Shown here piece by piece: positions 20,350 to 29,699 of a stretch of 64,000 nt of DNA. Under the pieces are notes generated by a model, which worked only from the letters and a program-made list of their open reading frames with translations, searched no databases and was not told the origin of the DNA. The stretch comes from Kiloniellaceae bacterium (GTDB lineage Bacteria > Pseudomonadota > Alphaproteobacteria > Kiloniellales > Kiloniellaceae). The stretch is from positions 62,001 through 126,000 of the forward strand of contig JAJFGK010000112.1 in NCBI GenBank assembly GCA_021776195.1, written 5' to 3'. Within the stretch, counting starts at the first letter, position 1, and each line of letters begins with the position of its first letter. The translations under genes and the position numbers were made by a program.

Positions 20350-21900
20350 ATGCTGCGTGCCTTGGTCATGATCGGGCGCCTGGTCGCTATCGCCCGGATC
20401 CTGGCGCGGCATGACGCCCTCACGCCGCTGGCCGAGCGCGACGTGGCGCCGCGCCTCATCGCGGTCTTGCGTTTCTGCTTCGGTCGCAAGAACGAAGGCC
20501 ACACTGACGCGGGCCGCCCGGGCGAGCGGCTGGCCACGGCCCTGACGGCGCTGGGGCCGAGCTTCATCAAGCTGGGTCAGGTTCTCTCGACCCGTGCCGA
20601 TCTGCTGGGCGACGTCATGGCGGAGGATCTCTCCCGGCTGCAGGATCAACTGCCGCCCTTTGCCGGCAGCGCCGCCAAGGCCATCGTCGAGAGCGAACTG
20701 GGCCAACCCCTGGACGCGCTCTTCAGCAGGTTCGAGGAGACACCGGTGTCGGCGGCCTCGATCGCCCAGGTCCACTTCGCCGTGACCAGCGAGGGCCGGC
20801 CGGTCGCGGTCAAGATCCTGCGTCCCGGCATCGAGCGCGCCTTCGAGCGCGACCTGGGCCTCTTCTATTGGCTGGCCGATCTGGCCGAGCGCTTCGAGCC
20901 CCGGCTCGCCCGCTTCAAGCCGCGCGCCGTGGTCGCGCTGTTCGAGGAGGTCGTGCGTGCCGAACTCGATCTGCGGCTGGAAGCGGCGGCGGCCTCGGAG
21001 CTGGCCGAGAATGCCGCCGACCAGCCGTCCTACCGGGTCCCGGCCATCGACTGGGACCGCACCGCGCGCAAGGTCCTGACCCTCGACCGGGTCAGCGGCA
21101 TCGCCATGGACGACCGCGCCGCGCTGCTCGCCGCCGGCCATGACCTGGAAGCCGTTCTGACCACTGCGGCGGTGGTCTTTTTTCAACAGGTTTTCCGCGA
21201 CGGTTTTTTTCATGGCGACCAACATCCGGGCAATATGATGGTGGCCGAGGACGGCGCCATCGTAGTGGTCGATTTCGGCATCATGGGCCGGCTCGACCTG
21301 CGCACCCGCTGCTTTCTCGCCGACATGCTGGTGGCCACTCTGGCCCGGGACTATCGGCGCCTGGCCGCGGTCCATCAGGAGGCCGGCTACCTGCCCGACG
21401 GCGCCGACAGCGCGCAGTTCTCCCAGGCCCTGCGCGCGGTCTGCGAACCGATCTTCGGACGGCCACTGGCGGCGATCTCCTTCGCCCGGCTGCTGGGCCA
21501 GCTGCTGCGCCTCGCCGAGGCCTATGCGCTGCCGGTGCAGCCGCAGCTGCTGTTGCTGCAAAAGAACATGCTGATCGCCGAGGGCGTCAGCCGGCAGCTG
21601 GTGCCGGGGCTGAACATCTGGACCCTGGCCCAGCCCTTGATCGAGGACTGGGTGCGGACGAACCGCGGCCCCGACGCGCGCCTGCGCGAGGGCGCGCGCG
21701 CCGCCATCGGGTTCGCCGAGCGCCTGCCCGAGACCCTGGAAAACCTGGAGACCGTGGCCCGCCGGGTGGCCAAGGAAGGCTTCACCCTGGCACCGGAGAC
21801 GATCGAGGCTTTCAGCAAGCGGGGTCGATCGGCCCGCTGGAACGGCTGGGCCCTTTGGCTGGCCCTCGCCGTGACCCTGACCATCGTGCTGCTCGATTGA
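20350..21900 (+). CDS. ubiB: UbiB, ABC1/ADCK-family kinase-like protein for ubiquinone synthesis
   Basis: A 516-residue atypical kinase-like ATPase needed for coenzyme Q production. It has the KxGQ motif (FIKLGQVLSTRADL), the Ala-rich loop SAASIAQVH, VAVKILRPGI with the nucleotide-binding Lys, the catalytic-loop FFHGDQHPGNMMV and the DFG-like VVDFGIMGRLD. The C-terminus has a hydrophobic anchor (WALWLALAVTLTIVLLD). The end of the gene is part of a 17-bp three-copy tandem repeat that contains the stop codon. Confidence 0.95.
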   Translation: MLRALVMIGRLVAIARILARHDALTPLAERDVAPRLIAVLRFCFGRKNEGHTDAGRPGERLATALTALGPSFIKLGQVLSTRADLLGDVMAEDLSRLQDQLPPFAGSAAKAIVESELGQPLDALFSRFEETPVSAASIAQVHFAVTSEGRPVAVKILRPGIERAFERDLGLFYWLADLAERFEPRLARFKPRAVVALFEEVVRAELDLRLEAAAASELAENAADQPSYRVPAIDWDRTARKVLTLDRVSGIAMDDRAALLAAGHDLEAVLTTAAVVFFQQVFRDGFFHGDQHPGNMMVAEDGAIVVVDFGIMGRLDLRTRCFLADMLVATLARDYRRLAAVHQEAGYLPDGADSAQFSQALRAVCEPIFGRPLAAISFARLLGQLLRLAEAYALPVQPQLLLLQKNMLIAEGVSRQLVPGLNIWTLAQPLIEDWVRTNRGPDARLREGARAAIGFAERLPETLENLETVARRVAKEGFTLAPETIEAFSKRGRSARWNGWALWLALAVTLTIVLLD

Positions 21901-21933
21901 TCGTGCTGCTGGATTGATCGTGCTGCTCGATTT
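21883..21933. repeat. 17-bp tandem repeat, three copies, spanning the ubiB stop codon
   Basis: ATCGTGCTGCTCGATTG is repeated at 21883-21899, 21900-21916 (one change) and 21917-21933 (last base changed). The first copy encodes the last residues of UbiB and the TGA starts at its end; the other two are non-coding copies of the gene end. Confidence 0.9.
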
Positions 21934-22000
21934 ATCCACCGCAGCCAAGGGCGCGCAATGGCGCTTGCCAGGGTTTTGTGTATGACTTAGCTTATTCACG
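21932..22000. promoter_or_regulatory. Cluster of three near-consensus DnaA boxes before coaBC
   Basis: Three 9-mers each match TTATNCACA in eight of nine positions: TTATCCACC (21932-21940), TGTGTATGA read on the other strand (21977-21985) and TTATTCACG (21992-22000). All lie in the 150-bp ubiB-coaBC gap. They may be regulatory DnaA sites or chance matches in a relatively AT-rich spacer. Confidence 0.35.
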
Positions 22001-22050
22001 CTTTCGCGCCGTGAAATATCGGCGAAGACTTGGGAAAAGAAGGACGGCCC

Positions 22051-23280
22051 GTGCTTGACGGCAAACGCATCCTTCTCATCGTCACCGGTGGGATCGCGGC
22101 CTACAAGGTCTTGGAACTGGCGCGCCGCCTGAAGGAGCAGGGCGCCGCTGTGCGTGCCGTGCTGACGGCCTCCGGCGCGAACTTCGTCACGCCCCTGTCG
22201 CTGGCCGCGATCACCGGCGAGAAGGTCTTCGAGGCGCTCTTTTCCCTGACCGACGAGGCCGAGATGGGTCACATCCGCCTGTCGCGCGAGGCCGACCTGC
22301 TCGTGGTGGCGCCGGCCAGTGCCGACTTCCTGGCCAAGATGGCGAGCGGCCGGGCCGACGACCTGGCCTCGACCGTCATGCTGGCGACCGACAAGCCGGT
22401 CCTGGTGGCGCCGGCGATGAATGTGCGCATGTGGCAGCACCCGGCGACCCAATCCAACCTAGAGCTCTTGCGCCGGCGCGGCATCGCCTTCATCGGCCCG
22501 GACGACGGCGACATGGCCTGCGGCGAGTTCGGCCCCGGCCGCATGGCCGAGCCCGAGGCGATCCGCGACGCCATTTCGGGCCTGCTGGGCAGCGGGCCGC
22601 TGAAGGGCCTGCGGGCCCTGGTCACCTCGGGTCCGACCCACGAGCCGATCGATCCGGTGCGCTATATCGCCAACCGCTCGTCCGGCAAGCAGGGTCACGC
22701 CATTGCCGGCGCCCTGAGCGCGCTCGGGGCCGAGACCACCCTGGTCTCGGGGCCGACCGGCCTGCCCGACCCGCCGGGCATCGCCGTGGTCCGGGTCGAG
22801 ACCGCGCGCCAGATGCTGACGGCCTGCGAGGCCGCGCTTCCCGCCGATATCGCGGTCTGCGCGGCGGCGGTCTCGGACTGGCGGGTCGCCCGCGAAGCCG
22901 ATCAGAAACTGAAGAAGTCGGCCGCCGGGCCGCCAAGTCTCGGTTTCGCCGAAAATCCCGATATTCTGGCCAGCCTCGCCGGCCGCTCCAACGACCGCCC
23001 GCGCCTGGTCGTCGGCTTTGCCGCGGAGACCGAAAAGGTCCTCGAGTCGGCCCGGGCCAAGCGCGAGAAGAAGGGCTGCGACTGGATCCTGGCCAACGAC
23101 GTATCCGCGGCCACCGGTACCTTCGGCGGCGACAGCAACGAGGTTCACCTGATCCGCAACGGCGCCGTGGAAAGCTGGCCGCGACTCAGCAAAGCCGAAG
23201 TCGCCGCGCGGCTGGCCACGGCCATCGCCGCGCGCTTTGCCGAAGAACCAGGAACGGCAGACCGGGGATCGGCGTCATGA
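22051..23280 (+). CDS. coaBC: Bifunctional phosphopantothenoylcysteine decarboxylase/phosphopantothenate--cysteine ligase
   Basis: A 409-residue fusion for two steps of coenzyme A synthesis. The flavin-dependent CoaC half (about 1-180) starts [24 protein letters not shown] and has the PASAN-like [29 protein letters not shown] and the catalytic Cys in [12 protein letters not shown]. The CoaB half (about 190-400) has [29 protein letters not shown] and [28 protein letters not shown]. The GTG at 22051 follows AGAAGGA; a TTG at 22030 is in frame but lacks a site. The stop overlaps the dut start (ATGA). Confidence 0.97.
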   Translation: MLDGKRILLIVTGGIAAYKVLELARRLKEQGAAVRAVLTASGANFVTPLSLAAITGEKVFEALFSLTDEAEMGHIRLSREADLLVVAPASADFLAKMASGRADDLASTVMLATDKPVLVAPAMNVRMWQHPATQSNLELLRRRGIAFIGPDDGDMACGEFGPGRMAEPEAIRDAISGLLGSGPLKGLRALVTSGPTHEPIDPVRYIANRSSGKQGHAIAGALSALGAETTLVSGPTGLPDPPGIAVVRVETARQMLTACEAALPADIAVCAAAVSDWRVAREADQKLKKSAAGPPSLGFAENPDILASLAGRSNDRPRLVVGFAAETEKVLESARAKREKKGCDWILANDVSAATGTFGGDSNEVHLIRNGAVESWPRLSKAEVAARLATAIAARFAEEPGTADRGSAS

Positions 23281-23798
23281 CGGGATCGAAGGCGCCAGGC
23301 GTCGGTGTGACGGTGCAGGTGCAACGCCTGGCCCACGGCCGGGATCTCGACCTGCCGGCCTACGCCACGCCCGGCAGCGCCGGGATGGATCTGCGCGCCG
23401 CCAACGGCGACGATCTGGTGCTGCAACCGGGCGAACGGCGTCTGGTGCCGACCGGACTGAAGATCGCCCTGCCGCCGGGCTGGGAGGCCCAGGTGCGGCC
23501 GCGCTCGGGCCTGGCCCTGAAGGAAGGCGTCACGGTGCTTAACACGCCGGGGACGATCGACAGCGACTATCGCGGCGAAATCGGCGTTATTCTGATCAAC
23601 CTGGGGGACCGGCCTTTCACCGTCGCGCGGGGCGGCCGGATTGCCCAGATGGTCATCGCGCCGGTGACCCAGGCGGCCTGGGTCGAACGCGAGGAACTCA
23701 CCAGCAGCGAAAGGGGAGAGGGGGGCTTCGGCTCGACGGGTGTCCAGGACCAGACCAGCGTCCAGGATCCAAAGACCCGCGCGCCGTCACCGGCATAA
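23277..23798 (+). CDS. dut: dUTP diphosphatase
   Basis: A 173-residue trimeric dUTPase that hydrolyses dUTP to dUMP and keeps uracil out of DNA. All five motifs are visible: [41 protein letters not shown] and the C-terminal [10 protein letters not shown]. About 18 residues follow motif 5 ([17 protein letters not shown]), where most family members stop; this tail is low-complexity. The ATG overlaps the coaBC stop, implying coupled translation. Confidence 0.97.
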   Translation: MTGSKAPGVGVTVQVQRLAHGRDLDLPAYATPGSAGMDLRAANGDDLVLQPGERRLVPTGLKIALPPGWEAQVRPRSGLALKEGVTVLNTPGTIDSDYRGEIGVILINLGDRPFTVARGGRIAQMVIAPVTQAAWVEREELTSSERGEGGFGSTGVQDQTSVQDPKTRAPSPA

Positions 23799-23801
23799 AC
23801 C

Positions 23802-24257
23802 ATGTTGAGACTTTCGAAGAAGACGCTTTTCGCGATCGAGGCGGTGGTCGACATCGCCTACCACGCCGGCACCGACCCGGTGCGCTCCAGCGAGATCTCG
23901 CGGCGCCAGGGTATTCCCCGGCGCTATCTCGAGCAGGTCCTGCAGCACCTGGTCCATCACCAGGTCCTGGTCGGACAGCGCGGGCCCCGGGGCGGCTACC
24001 GCCTGGCCCGCGAGCGCCGGCGGATTTCGGTCGGCGATATCGTGCGCGTGGTTCAGGACCTCGAGGGAAACGACGATCTCCTTGACGATCAGACCGGCTC
24101 GGAGATCGGATTGAAGGTGGTCCGGCCCCTGTGGCGCGAGCTCCAGCAAGAAGTCATGGATCGCCTCGATGCGACCACGGTGGACACGCTCTGCGACCGC
24201 GCGCGCGGCGAACAGATCGTCAGCGAAGCCGCCCTGGTGGCGGACTTCATCATCTGA
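23802..24257 (+). CDS. Rrf2-family transcriptional regulator next to cysK
   Basis: A 151-residue winged-helix regulator. The N-terminal [22 protein letters not shown], the recognition region [43 protein letters not shown], and [13 protein letters not shown] are typical. The three-cysteine Fe-S motif of IscR is absent; only one Cys (TLCDRA) is seen, near the end. It lies 3 bp after dut and 11 bp before cysK. By analogy with CymR, another cluster-free Rrf2 protein that works with CysK, a cysteine-metabolism role is plausible but inferred. Confidence 0.88.
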   Translation: MLRLSKKTLFAIEAVVDIAYHAGTDPVRSSEISRRQGIPRRYLEQVLQHLVHHQVLVGQRGPRGGYRLARERRRISVGDIVRVVQDLEGNDDLLDDQTGSEIGLKVVRPLWRELQQEVMDRLDATTVDTLCDRARGEQIVSEAALVADFII

Positions 24258-24268
24258 CCGGCGCGTCC

Positions 24269-25294
<1,026 letters not shown>

Positions 25295-25345
25295 GCCGCG
25301 AAAAACGGCTATAGTCACCCTTGCGACCAAGGAGGAGACCCGGCC

Positions 25346-26194
25346 ATGGACCCGACCGAACTCGAGCTCACGGACGATCAGATCGACCGCTACGCCCGCC
25401 ATCTGGTGCTGCCGGAAATCGGCGAGGAGGGTCAGGCCCGCCTGCTCGGCTCCAAGGTCCTGGTGATCGGCGCCGGCGGCCTCGGCTCGCCCTTGCTGAT
25501 GTATCTCGCCGCCGCCGGGGTCGGCACCCTGGGGGTGATCGACGACGACCTGGTCGACCTCTCGAACCTGCAGCGCCAGATCGTCCATGACAGCTCGGCC
25601 ACCGGTCAGCCCAAGGTGGCCAGCGCCCAGGCCCGCCTCAAGGAGATCAACCCCGAGGTCCAGGTGATCCCCTATCAGGAGCGGCTCTCGGCCGCGAACG
25701 CGATGACGCTCTTTGCCGGCTTTGACCTGGTGGCCGATGGATCGGACAACTTCGCCACCCGCTATCTGGTCAATGACGCCTGCTATCTGGCGGGCAAGAC
25801 CCTGGTATCGGCCGCGATCATGCGTTTCGACGGCCAGCTATCGACCTACAAGGCCCATGCCCGCGACGACAAGGACCCCGACCGGCATCCCTGCTACCGC
25901 TGCCTCTTCGGCGCCCAGCCCGGCGAGATGAAGGAAAGCTGCGCCGATGTCGGCGTCCTCGGCGCCCTGGCCGGAACCATGGGCTCGCTGCAGGCAACCG
26001 AGGTGGTCAAGGAACTGCTGGGGATCGGCGAGTCCCTGTCCGGCCATCTGGTGATCTACGACGCCCTGGGCACCAGCTTTCACAAGGTACGCGCCAAGGC
26101 CGACCCGGGCTGCCCGCTCTGTGGCGAGGCGGCGACCATCATCGATCTCGGCGCGGTCGACTACCGGTTGGACGAATCCTACTGCGCGGCCTAG
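25346..26194 (+). CDS. moeB: MoeB/ThiF/HesA-family adenylyltransferase (E1-like)
   Basis: A 282-residue E1-like enzyme. YARHLVLPEIGEEGQARLLGSKVLVIGAGGLGSPLLMYLAAAGVGTLGVIDDDLVDLSNLQRQIVH is the adenylation core with the nucleotide-binding GAGGLG. DGSDNFATRYLVND and RFDGQLSTY follow. Two CxxC pairs (CYRC, CPLC) bind zinc. A Cys in MKESCADVGVLG sits at the active position. Such enzymes activate the C-terminal Gly of MoaD, ThiS or CysO-like sulfur carriers. No rhodanese domain and no carrier gene is visible nearby, so the partner is unknown; cysK nearby hints at sulfur metabolism. A GGAGGA site precedes the ATG. Confidence 0.9.
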   Translation: MDPTELELTDDQIDRYARHLVLPEIGEEGQARLLGSKVLVIGAGGLGSPLLMYLAAAGVGTLGVIDDDLVDLSNLQRQIVHDSSATGQPKVASAQARLKEINPEVQVIPYQERLSAANAMTLFAGFDLVADGSDNFATRYLVNDACYLAGKTLVSAAIMRFDGQLSTYKAHARDDKDPDRHPCYRCLFGAQPGEMKESCADVGVLGALAGTMGSLQATEVVKELLGIGESLSGHLVIYDALGTSFHKVRAKADPGCPLCGEAATIIDLGAVDYRLDESYCAA

Positions 26195-26309
26195 AGCACT
26201 TCTTTTGACGCCGCGGGGATAGCGGCACCGGAAAACCCGTATAGCAAGTTACAGCGCTTTCGGCGCAGCATTCCGGGGCATCCAATCAAAGATGCCAGGA
26301 GGTCTTGCT

Positions 26310-27983
26310 ATGCAATGGATAAAGGAGGCACCGCGACCGGGAACCGGCGACGGCAGCGGCTTGCCGCCCACGCCGTCGCCCCGGCCCCGCGGCCGGGCCC
26401 GCCGACTGGCGCTCGGCGGCGCTCTGGCGCTGGTTCTCGTTATCGGCGCCGCGGGCAGCGGCCTCGCTTACCTGGACAGCGGCATCGCGCTGCCGCCAGA
26501 GCGGGTCATGGTGCCCGACGAGGAGGAAAGGGTGGCCTACCGGGCGCTGCCCCGCAACCTGGTGAATGCGATCCTGGTGGCCGAGGACCGCTGGTTCTAC
26601 CGCCATGACGGATTTAGCTGGTACTGGCCATCCGACGATGTCGCGGACAGCCGGAGGGACGACGCGGAAAGTCCGCCTCCTGCCACGATAACTCAACAAC
26701 TGGTCCGAATGACCTACGACCTGGACCCCTCTCCCTGGCCGCGAATGGCTCAGGAGTTCCGCCTGGTACGGCAGATCGAAGCCCAACTCACCAAGGCGGA
26801 GATTTTTGAGCGCTACGTCAATCGCCTGACATTCGCCGACGACATCACCGGCATCGGCAAGGCGGCGCAGCGCTACTTCGGCAAATCGGTCGGCGACCTC
26901 ACCCTGGCGGAGACCGCCCTGCTGGCCGGCCTGATAAGCGACCCCTCGGCCCTGTCGCCGGAACGCGATCTGCCAGCGGCCCAAAGGCGCGCCAATGGCG
27001 TTCTAGAGGCCATGGTCGAGGCAGAGCTGATCGGCCCTGCCCGTGCCAGGGACGCCCAGGCGCGCCCGGCGCGGCTCTTCAAACCGGAACGGATCGCCAA
27101 GCCCGACATGGACCCCGCTTCGTCGCCCGGCGCGCCCCTTCGAGGTGAGCCTGCGCCCTTGCCCGCGGTTGCCAAAGCGCCTGAACCCGAAGCGCCTGAA
27201 CTCGAAGCATCCGGACCCGAAGCGGAATCCGCGGCCGGCGGGCCGGCGGCGATCCAGGAGCCCGACGCGGTCCTAGAGACAGTCCAGGCTCAGCCGATGC
27301 AACCCGTCGCTCTGGCACCGACCGGCGAGAAACCCCTGGCGCAAACCCCTGCCGGTGTCCCGGCCTTGCGGAGCCCGCCCAAGGCAAAGCCGCGGTCGGC
27401 CGGCCTGGCCGAGGTCGGGCCCGTGCCGAGCAAGTCCGCAGCGGCCGGCCCCGCCCCGACCAGCCCGCCCCCGACCAGCCCGCCCCCGGCCAGCCCGCCC
27501 CCGGCCATACAAACAAATGATGCACGATCGGCGGACGATCCACTGGTGGGCGATCCAGTGGCGGGCGATCCAGTGGCCGCCGCCCTGCCCCCGATCGATC
27601 ACCTGGTGCAACGCAAGCCGGAGGGATTGGCGGACTGGCGAGCGGCCTCTGTCCAGCCTCTGTCGTCGCCGTTGATCCGTGGCCGTCCCCGGGTCATCGA
27701 CACCGCGACCCTCGGTTTCGGCGGCCAGACGGTACGTTTGGTGGGTGTTCGGCCGGGCGTGGTTTACTTCGCCGGCGCCATGCGGGCCTATATCGCCGGC
27801 CGGGTCGTTACCTGCCGGCCTTACGACCGCTCGACCCATGTCTGCAAGGTGGACGGGTACGACCTGTCCGAGGCGGTGCTGCAAAACGGCGGTGCCCGTT
27901 CGACCCGCTTCGCCCCCCGGTACCTGCGCGACGCCGAAGCCAAGGCGCGCCGTCGAGGCAACGGTATCTGGCGCAACGGCTAG
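26310..27983 (+). CDS. Membrane-anchored GT51 transglycosylase fused to a degenerate staphylococcal-nuclease-like domain
   Basis: A 557-residue protein with an unusual layout. The ATG at 26310 follows AGGAGG by six bases. Residues 33-55 form a membrane anchor. Residues about 75-245 look like a divergent GT51 domain: AEDRWFYRHDGF with catalytic Glu92, ATITQQLVR, a second Glu in VRQIEAQLTKAEIFERYVNRL, AAQRYFGKSVGDLTLAETALLAGL. There is no transpeptidase domain. A Pro/Ala-rich linker (about 256-455) includes 15-bp DNA repeats. Residues about 462-556 resemble a thermonuclease fold: VIDTATLGFGGQTVRLVGV, AYIAGRVVTCRPYD, CKVDGYDLSEAVLQNGGAR and AEAKARRRGNGIW. The nuclease Asp/Glu after the VRLxGI strand and the later active Arg are not seen, so nuclease activity is doubtful. 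Confidence 0.78.
   Translation: MQWIKEAPRPGTGDGSGLPPTPSPRPRGRARRLALGGALALVLVIGAAGSGLAYLDSGIALPPERVMVPDEEERVAYRALPRNLVNAILVAEDRWFYRHDGFSWYWPSDDVADSRRDDAESPPPATITQQLVRMTYDLDPSPWPRMAQEFRLVRQIEAQLTKAEIFERYVNRLTFADDITGIGKAAQRYFGKSVGDLTLAETALLAGLISDPSALSPERDLPAAQRRANGVLEAMVEAELIGPARARDAQARPARLFKPERIAKPDMDPASSPGAPLRGEPAPLPAVAKAPEPEAPELEASGPEAESAAGGPAAIQEPDAVLETVQAQPMQPVALAPTGEKPLAQTPAGVPALRSPPKAKPRSAGLAEVGPVPSKSAAAGPAPTSPPPTSPPPASPPPAIQTNDARSADDPLVGDPVAGDPVAAALPPIDHLVQRKPEGLADWRAASVQPLSSPLIRGRPRVIDTATLGFGGQTVRLVGVRPGVVYFAGAMRAYIAGRVVTCRPYDRSTHVCKVDGYDLSEAVLQNGGARSTRFAPRYLRDAEAKARRRGNGIWRNG
27459..27503. repeat. 15-bp tandem repeat, three copies, in the linker of the transglycosylase fusion
   Basis: The unit GACCAGCCCGCCCCC occurs three times without interruption and encodes the Pro-rich repeat TSPPP/ASPPP. 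It is in frame. Confidence 0.9.
27537..27581. repeat. Second 15-bp tandem repeat, three copies, in the same linker
   Basis: Units GATCCACTGGTGGGC, GATCCAGTGGCGGGC and GATCCAGTGGCCGCC run head to tail and encode DPLVG-DPVAG-DPVAA, in frame. Confidence 0.88.
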
Positions 27984-28133
27984 GATTGGACGCAACGAAC
28001 GAGGAGTGTGACCCCCGTCATTACCCTGCCGTCCATCGATCACCATATGCTCTTTGCGCCGCCTGACTCGAATTATCAGGCAACAGCCGCTATCGTCGGC
28101 TGCCGGTGTCAAACCGAAGGGATCGAAGGCGTC

Positions 28134-29633
28134 ATGAGATGGTTCGCGCGATGTCTGGCAATCGGCGGCCTGGCCTGGACCGCCGGGTCCGCCGCCGCGG
28201 CGCAGGACAGCGCTCTCATGGTCGAGGTGCGCGCCTCGACCAAAGCCGACGCGCCGGTGGTCGAGCGGGTCAAGCTCTATGGCGCGAGCCACGCTCTGGT
28301 GATCGGCATCGACAACTACAGCGGCGGCTGGCCGCGCCTGTCCAATGGCATCAAGGATGCCAAGCTGGTGGCCGAGGCGCTGGAGGTCCGGGGCTTCGAG
28401 GTCGAGCGCCTGCTCGACCCCGATGGCGAGACCCTGCGCCGGCATCTGCGCCAGTTCTACGCCGTCAAGGGACGCGACCCGGAGGCCCGGCTTTTCGTCT
28501 GGTACGCCGGCCACGGCCACACCGAGTTCGGCGAGGGCTATCTGGTGCCGGCCGACGCGCCGCCGCCGGAGGACCCGGCCTTCCTGGTCACCGCCCTGCA
28601 CATGGGCGACTTCGGCTCCATGGTGCGCATCGCCCGGGCCAAGCACGCCCTGGCGGTCTTCGATTCCTGTTTCGCCGGCACGGTCTTCAGCAGCCAGCGC
28701 GCCCGCCCGCCGGCCGCCATCACGCGGGCCGCGGTGCAGCCGGTCCGCCAGTTCCTGACCTCGGGCGACGCCGACCAGCAGGTCTCCGACGACGGTACCT
28801 TCCGCAAGCTTTTCCTCGGCGCCCTAACCGGTCAGGAGGCCGCCGACCTCAATGGCGACGGCTACTTGACCGGCACCGAGCTGGGACTGCATCTGGAGAA
28901 CCGGGTGACCAACCTGACCAAGGCGGCCCAGACACCGCGCTCGGGCAAGCTGCGCGACCAGCGCTTCGACCGCGGCGATTTCATCTTCCTCCTGCCCCGG
29001 CCCGAAACGCAAATCGCGGCGCTGAGCGAAGCGCCGGACCCGACAGCCCCGATCCCGACAGCCCCGATCCCGACAGCCCAGGACCCGACAACACAGGACC
29101 CGACAACACAGAGCGACGGCGACAGCGCTTTCGAGTTGGCCTTCTGGGACACGATCAAGGCCAGCCAATCGGCGGGCGACTACGCCGCCTATCTGGAGGC
29201 CTATCCCGAGGGCAGCTTCGCGTTGCTTGCCGCGGCCCGCATCGAGGCCCTGGAGGGCGTCGCCGAACCCTCCGAGCAGATCGCTGCGCCCCAGCCCCAA
29301 CCGGCCACGGCCGCGACGCAAAGCGCCAAACCGCCCGAGGCCGCGCCGGAATCGGACAGTCCGCATTTTCTCAACGGGGCTTACACGGCCTACGGCAATC
29401 CTTGGCGGGCCAACCTCTTGATCCACGAAGGCCGCTACCGGCTGAAGTTGGTCTGCTCGCCCCTGGTGGTAAAAACGCTGAAGGGGAGGTTCCTGGAGGG
29501 CGGCCGGATCAACCGGCGGTTCCACACCCGGCGCACCGACTTTCACCTATCCGGCACGCCCGAGGCCCTGCGCATCGTCAGCACCGCCACAAGCTGCGGG
29601 GCCGCCACCCTGTCGTTCCGCAAGGCGGGATAG
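28134..29633 (+). CDS. Exported caspase-like (peptidase C14) protein with EF-hand-like loop
   Basis: A 499-residue protein with a signal peptide (MRWFARCLAIGGLAWTAGSAAAAQ). The caspase-like core (about 50-290) has HALVIGIDNYSGGWPRLSNGIKDAKLVAEAL, the catalytic His in YAGHGH (His127) and catalytic Cys in VFDSCFAG (Cys179). DLNGDGYLTGTE (238-249) fits a calcium-binding EF-hand loop. A Pro/Thr repeat (300-326) leads to AFWDTIKASQSAGDYAAYLEAYPEGSFALLAAARIEAL (334-373), a motif common in such proteins. The last 90 residues form an unrecognised domain. The ATG is preceded by GAAGG. It follows the transglycosylase fusion by 150 bp on the same strand. Bacterial members may be periplasmic metacaspase-like proteases or signalling scaffolds. 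Confidence 0.88.
   Translation: MRWFARCLAIGGLAWTAGSAAAAQDSALMVEVRASTKADAPVVERVKLYGASHALVIGIDNYSGGWPRLSNGIKDAKLVAEALEVRGFEVERLLDPDGETLRRHLRQFYAVKGRDPEARLFVWYAGHGHTEFGEGYLVPADAPPPEDPAFLVTALHMGDFGSMVRIARAKHALAVFDSCFAGTVFSSQRARPPAAITRAAVQPVRQFLTSGDADQQVSDDGTFRKLFLGALTGQEAADLNGDGYLTGTELGLHLENRVTNLTKAAQTPRSGKLRDQRFDRGDFIFLLPRPETQIAALSEAPDPTAPIPTAPIPTAQDPTTQDPTTQSDGDSAFELAFWDTIKASQSAGDYAAYLEAYPEGSFALLAAARIEALEGVAEPSEQIAAPQPQPATAATQSAKPPEAAPESDSPHFLNGAYTAYGNPWRANLLIHEGRYRLKLVCSPLVVKTLKGRFLEGGRINRRFHTRRTDFHLSGTPEALRIVSTATSCGAATLSFRKAG
29039..29113. repeat. 15-bp tandem repeat, five copies, in the caspase-like gene
   Basis: Five 15-bp units begin CCCGACAGCCCCGAT and drift to CCCGACAACACAGAG. They encode PTAPI-PTAPI-PTAQD-PTTQD-PTTQS between the peptidase core and the C-terminal part. 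Confidence 0.9.
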
Positions 29634-29647
29634 AACCGCCGCCCCGC

Positions 29648-29699
29648 CTCAGAACCCCGTCTCAGAACCTCGTCTCAGAACCTTGTCTCAGAACATCGT
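29648..29699. repeat. 13-bp tandem repeat, four copies, spanning the dehydrogenase stop codon
   Basis: CTCAGAACCCCGT, CTCAGAACCTCGT, CTCAGAACCTTGT and CTCAGAACATCGT run without gaps. The stop codon of the minus-strand dehydrogenase lies in the fourth unit (29688-29690); the other three are downstream copies of the gene end. Confidence 0.92.
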
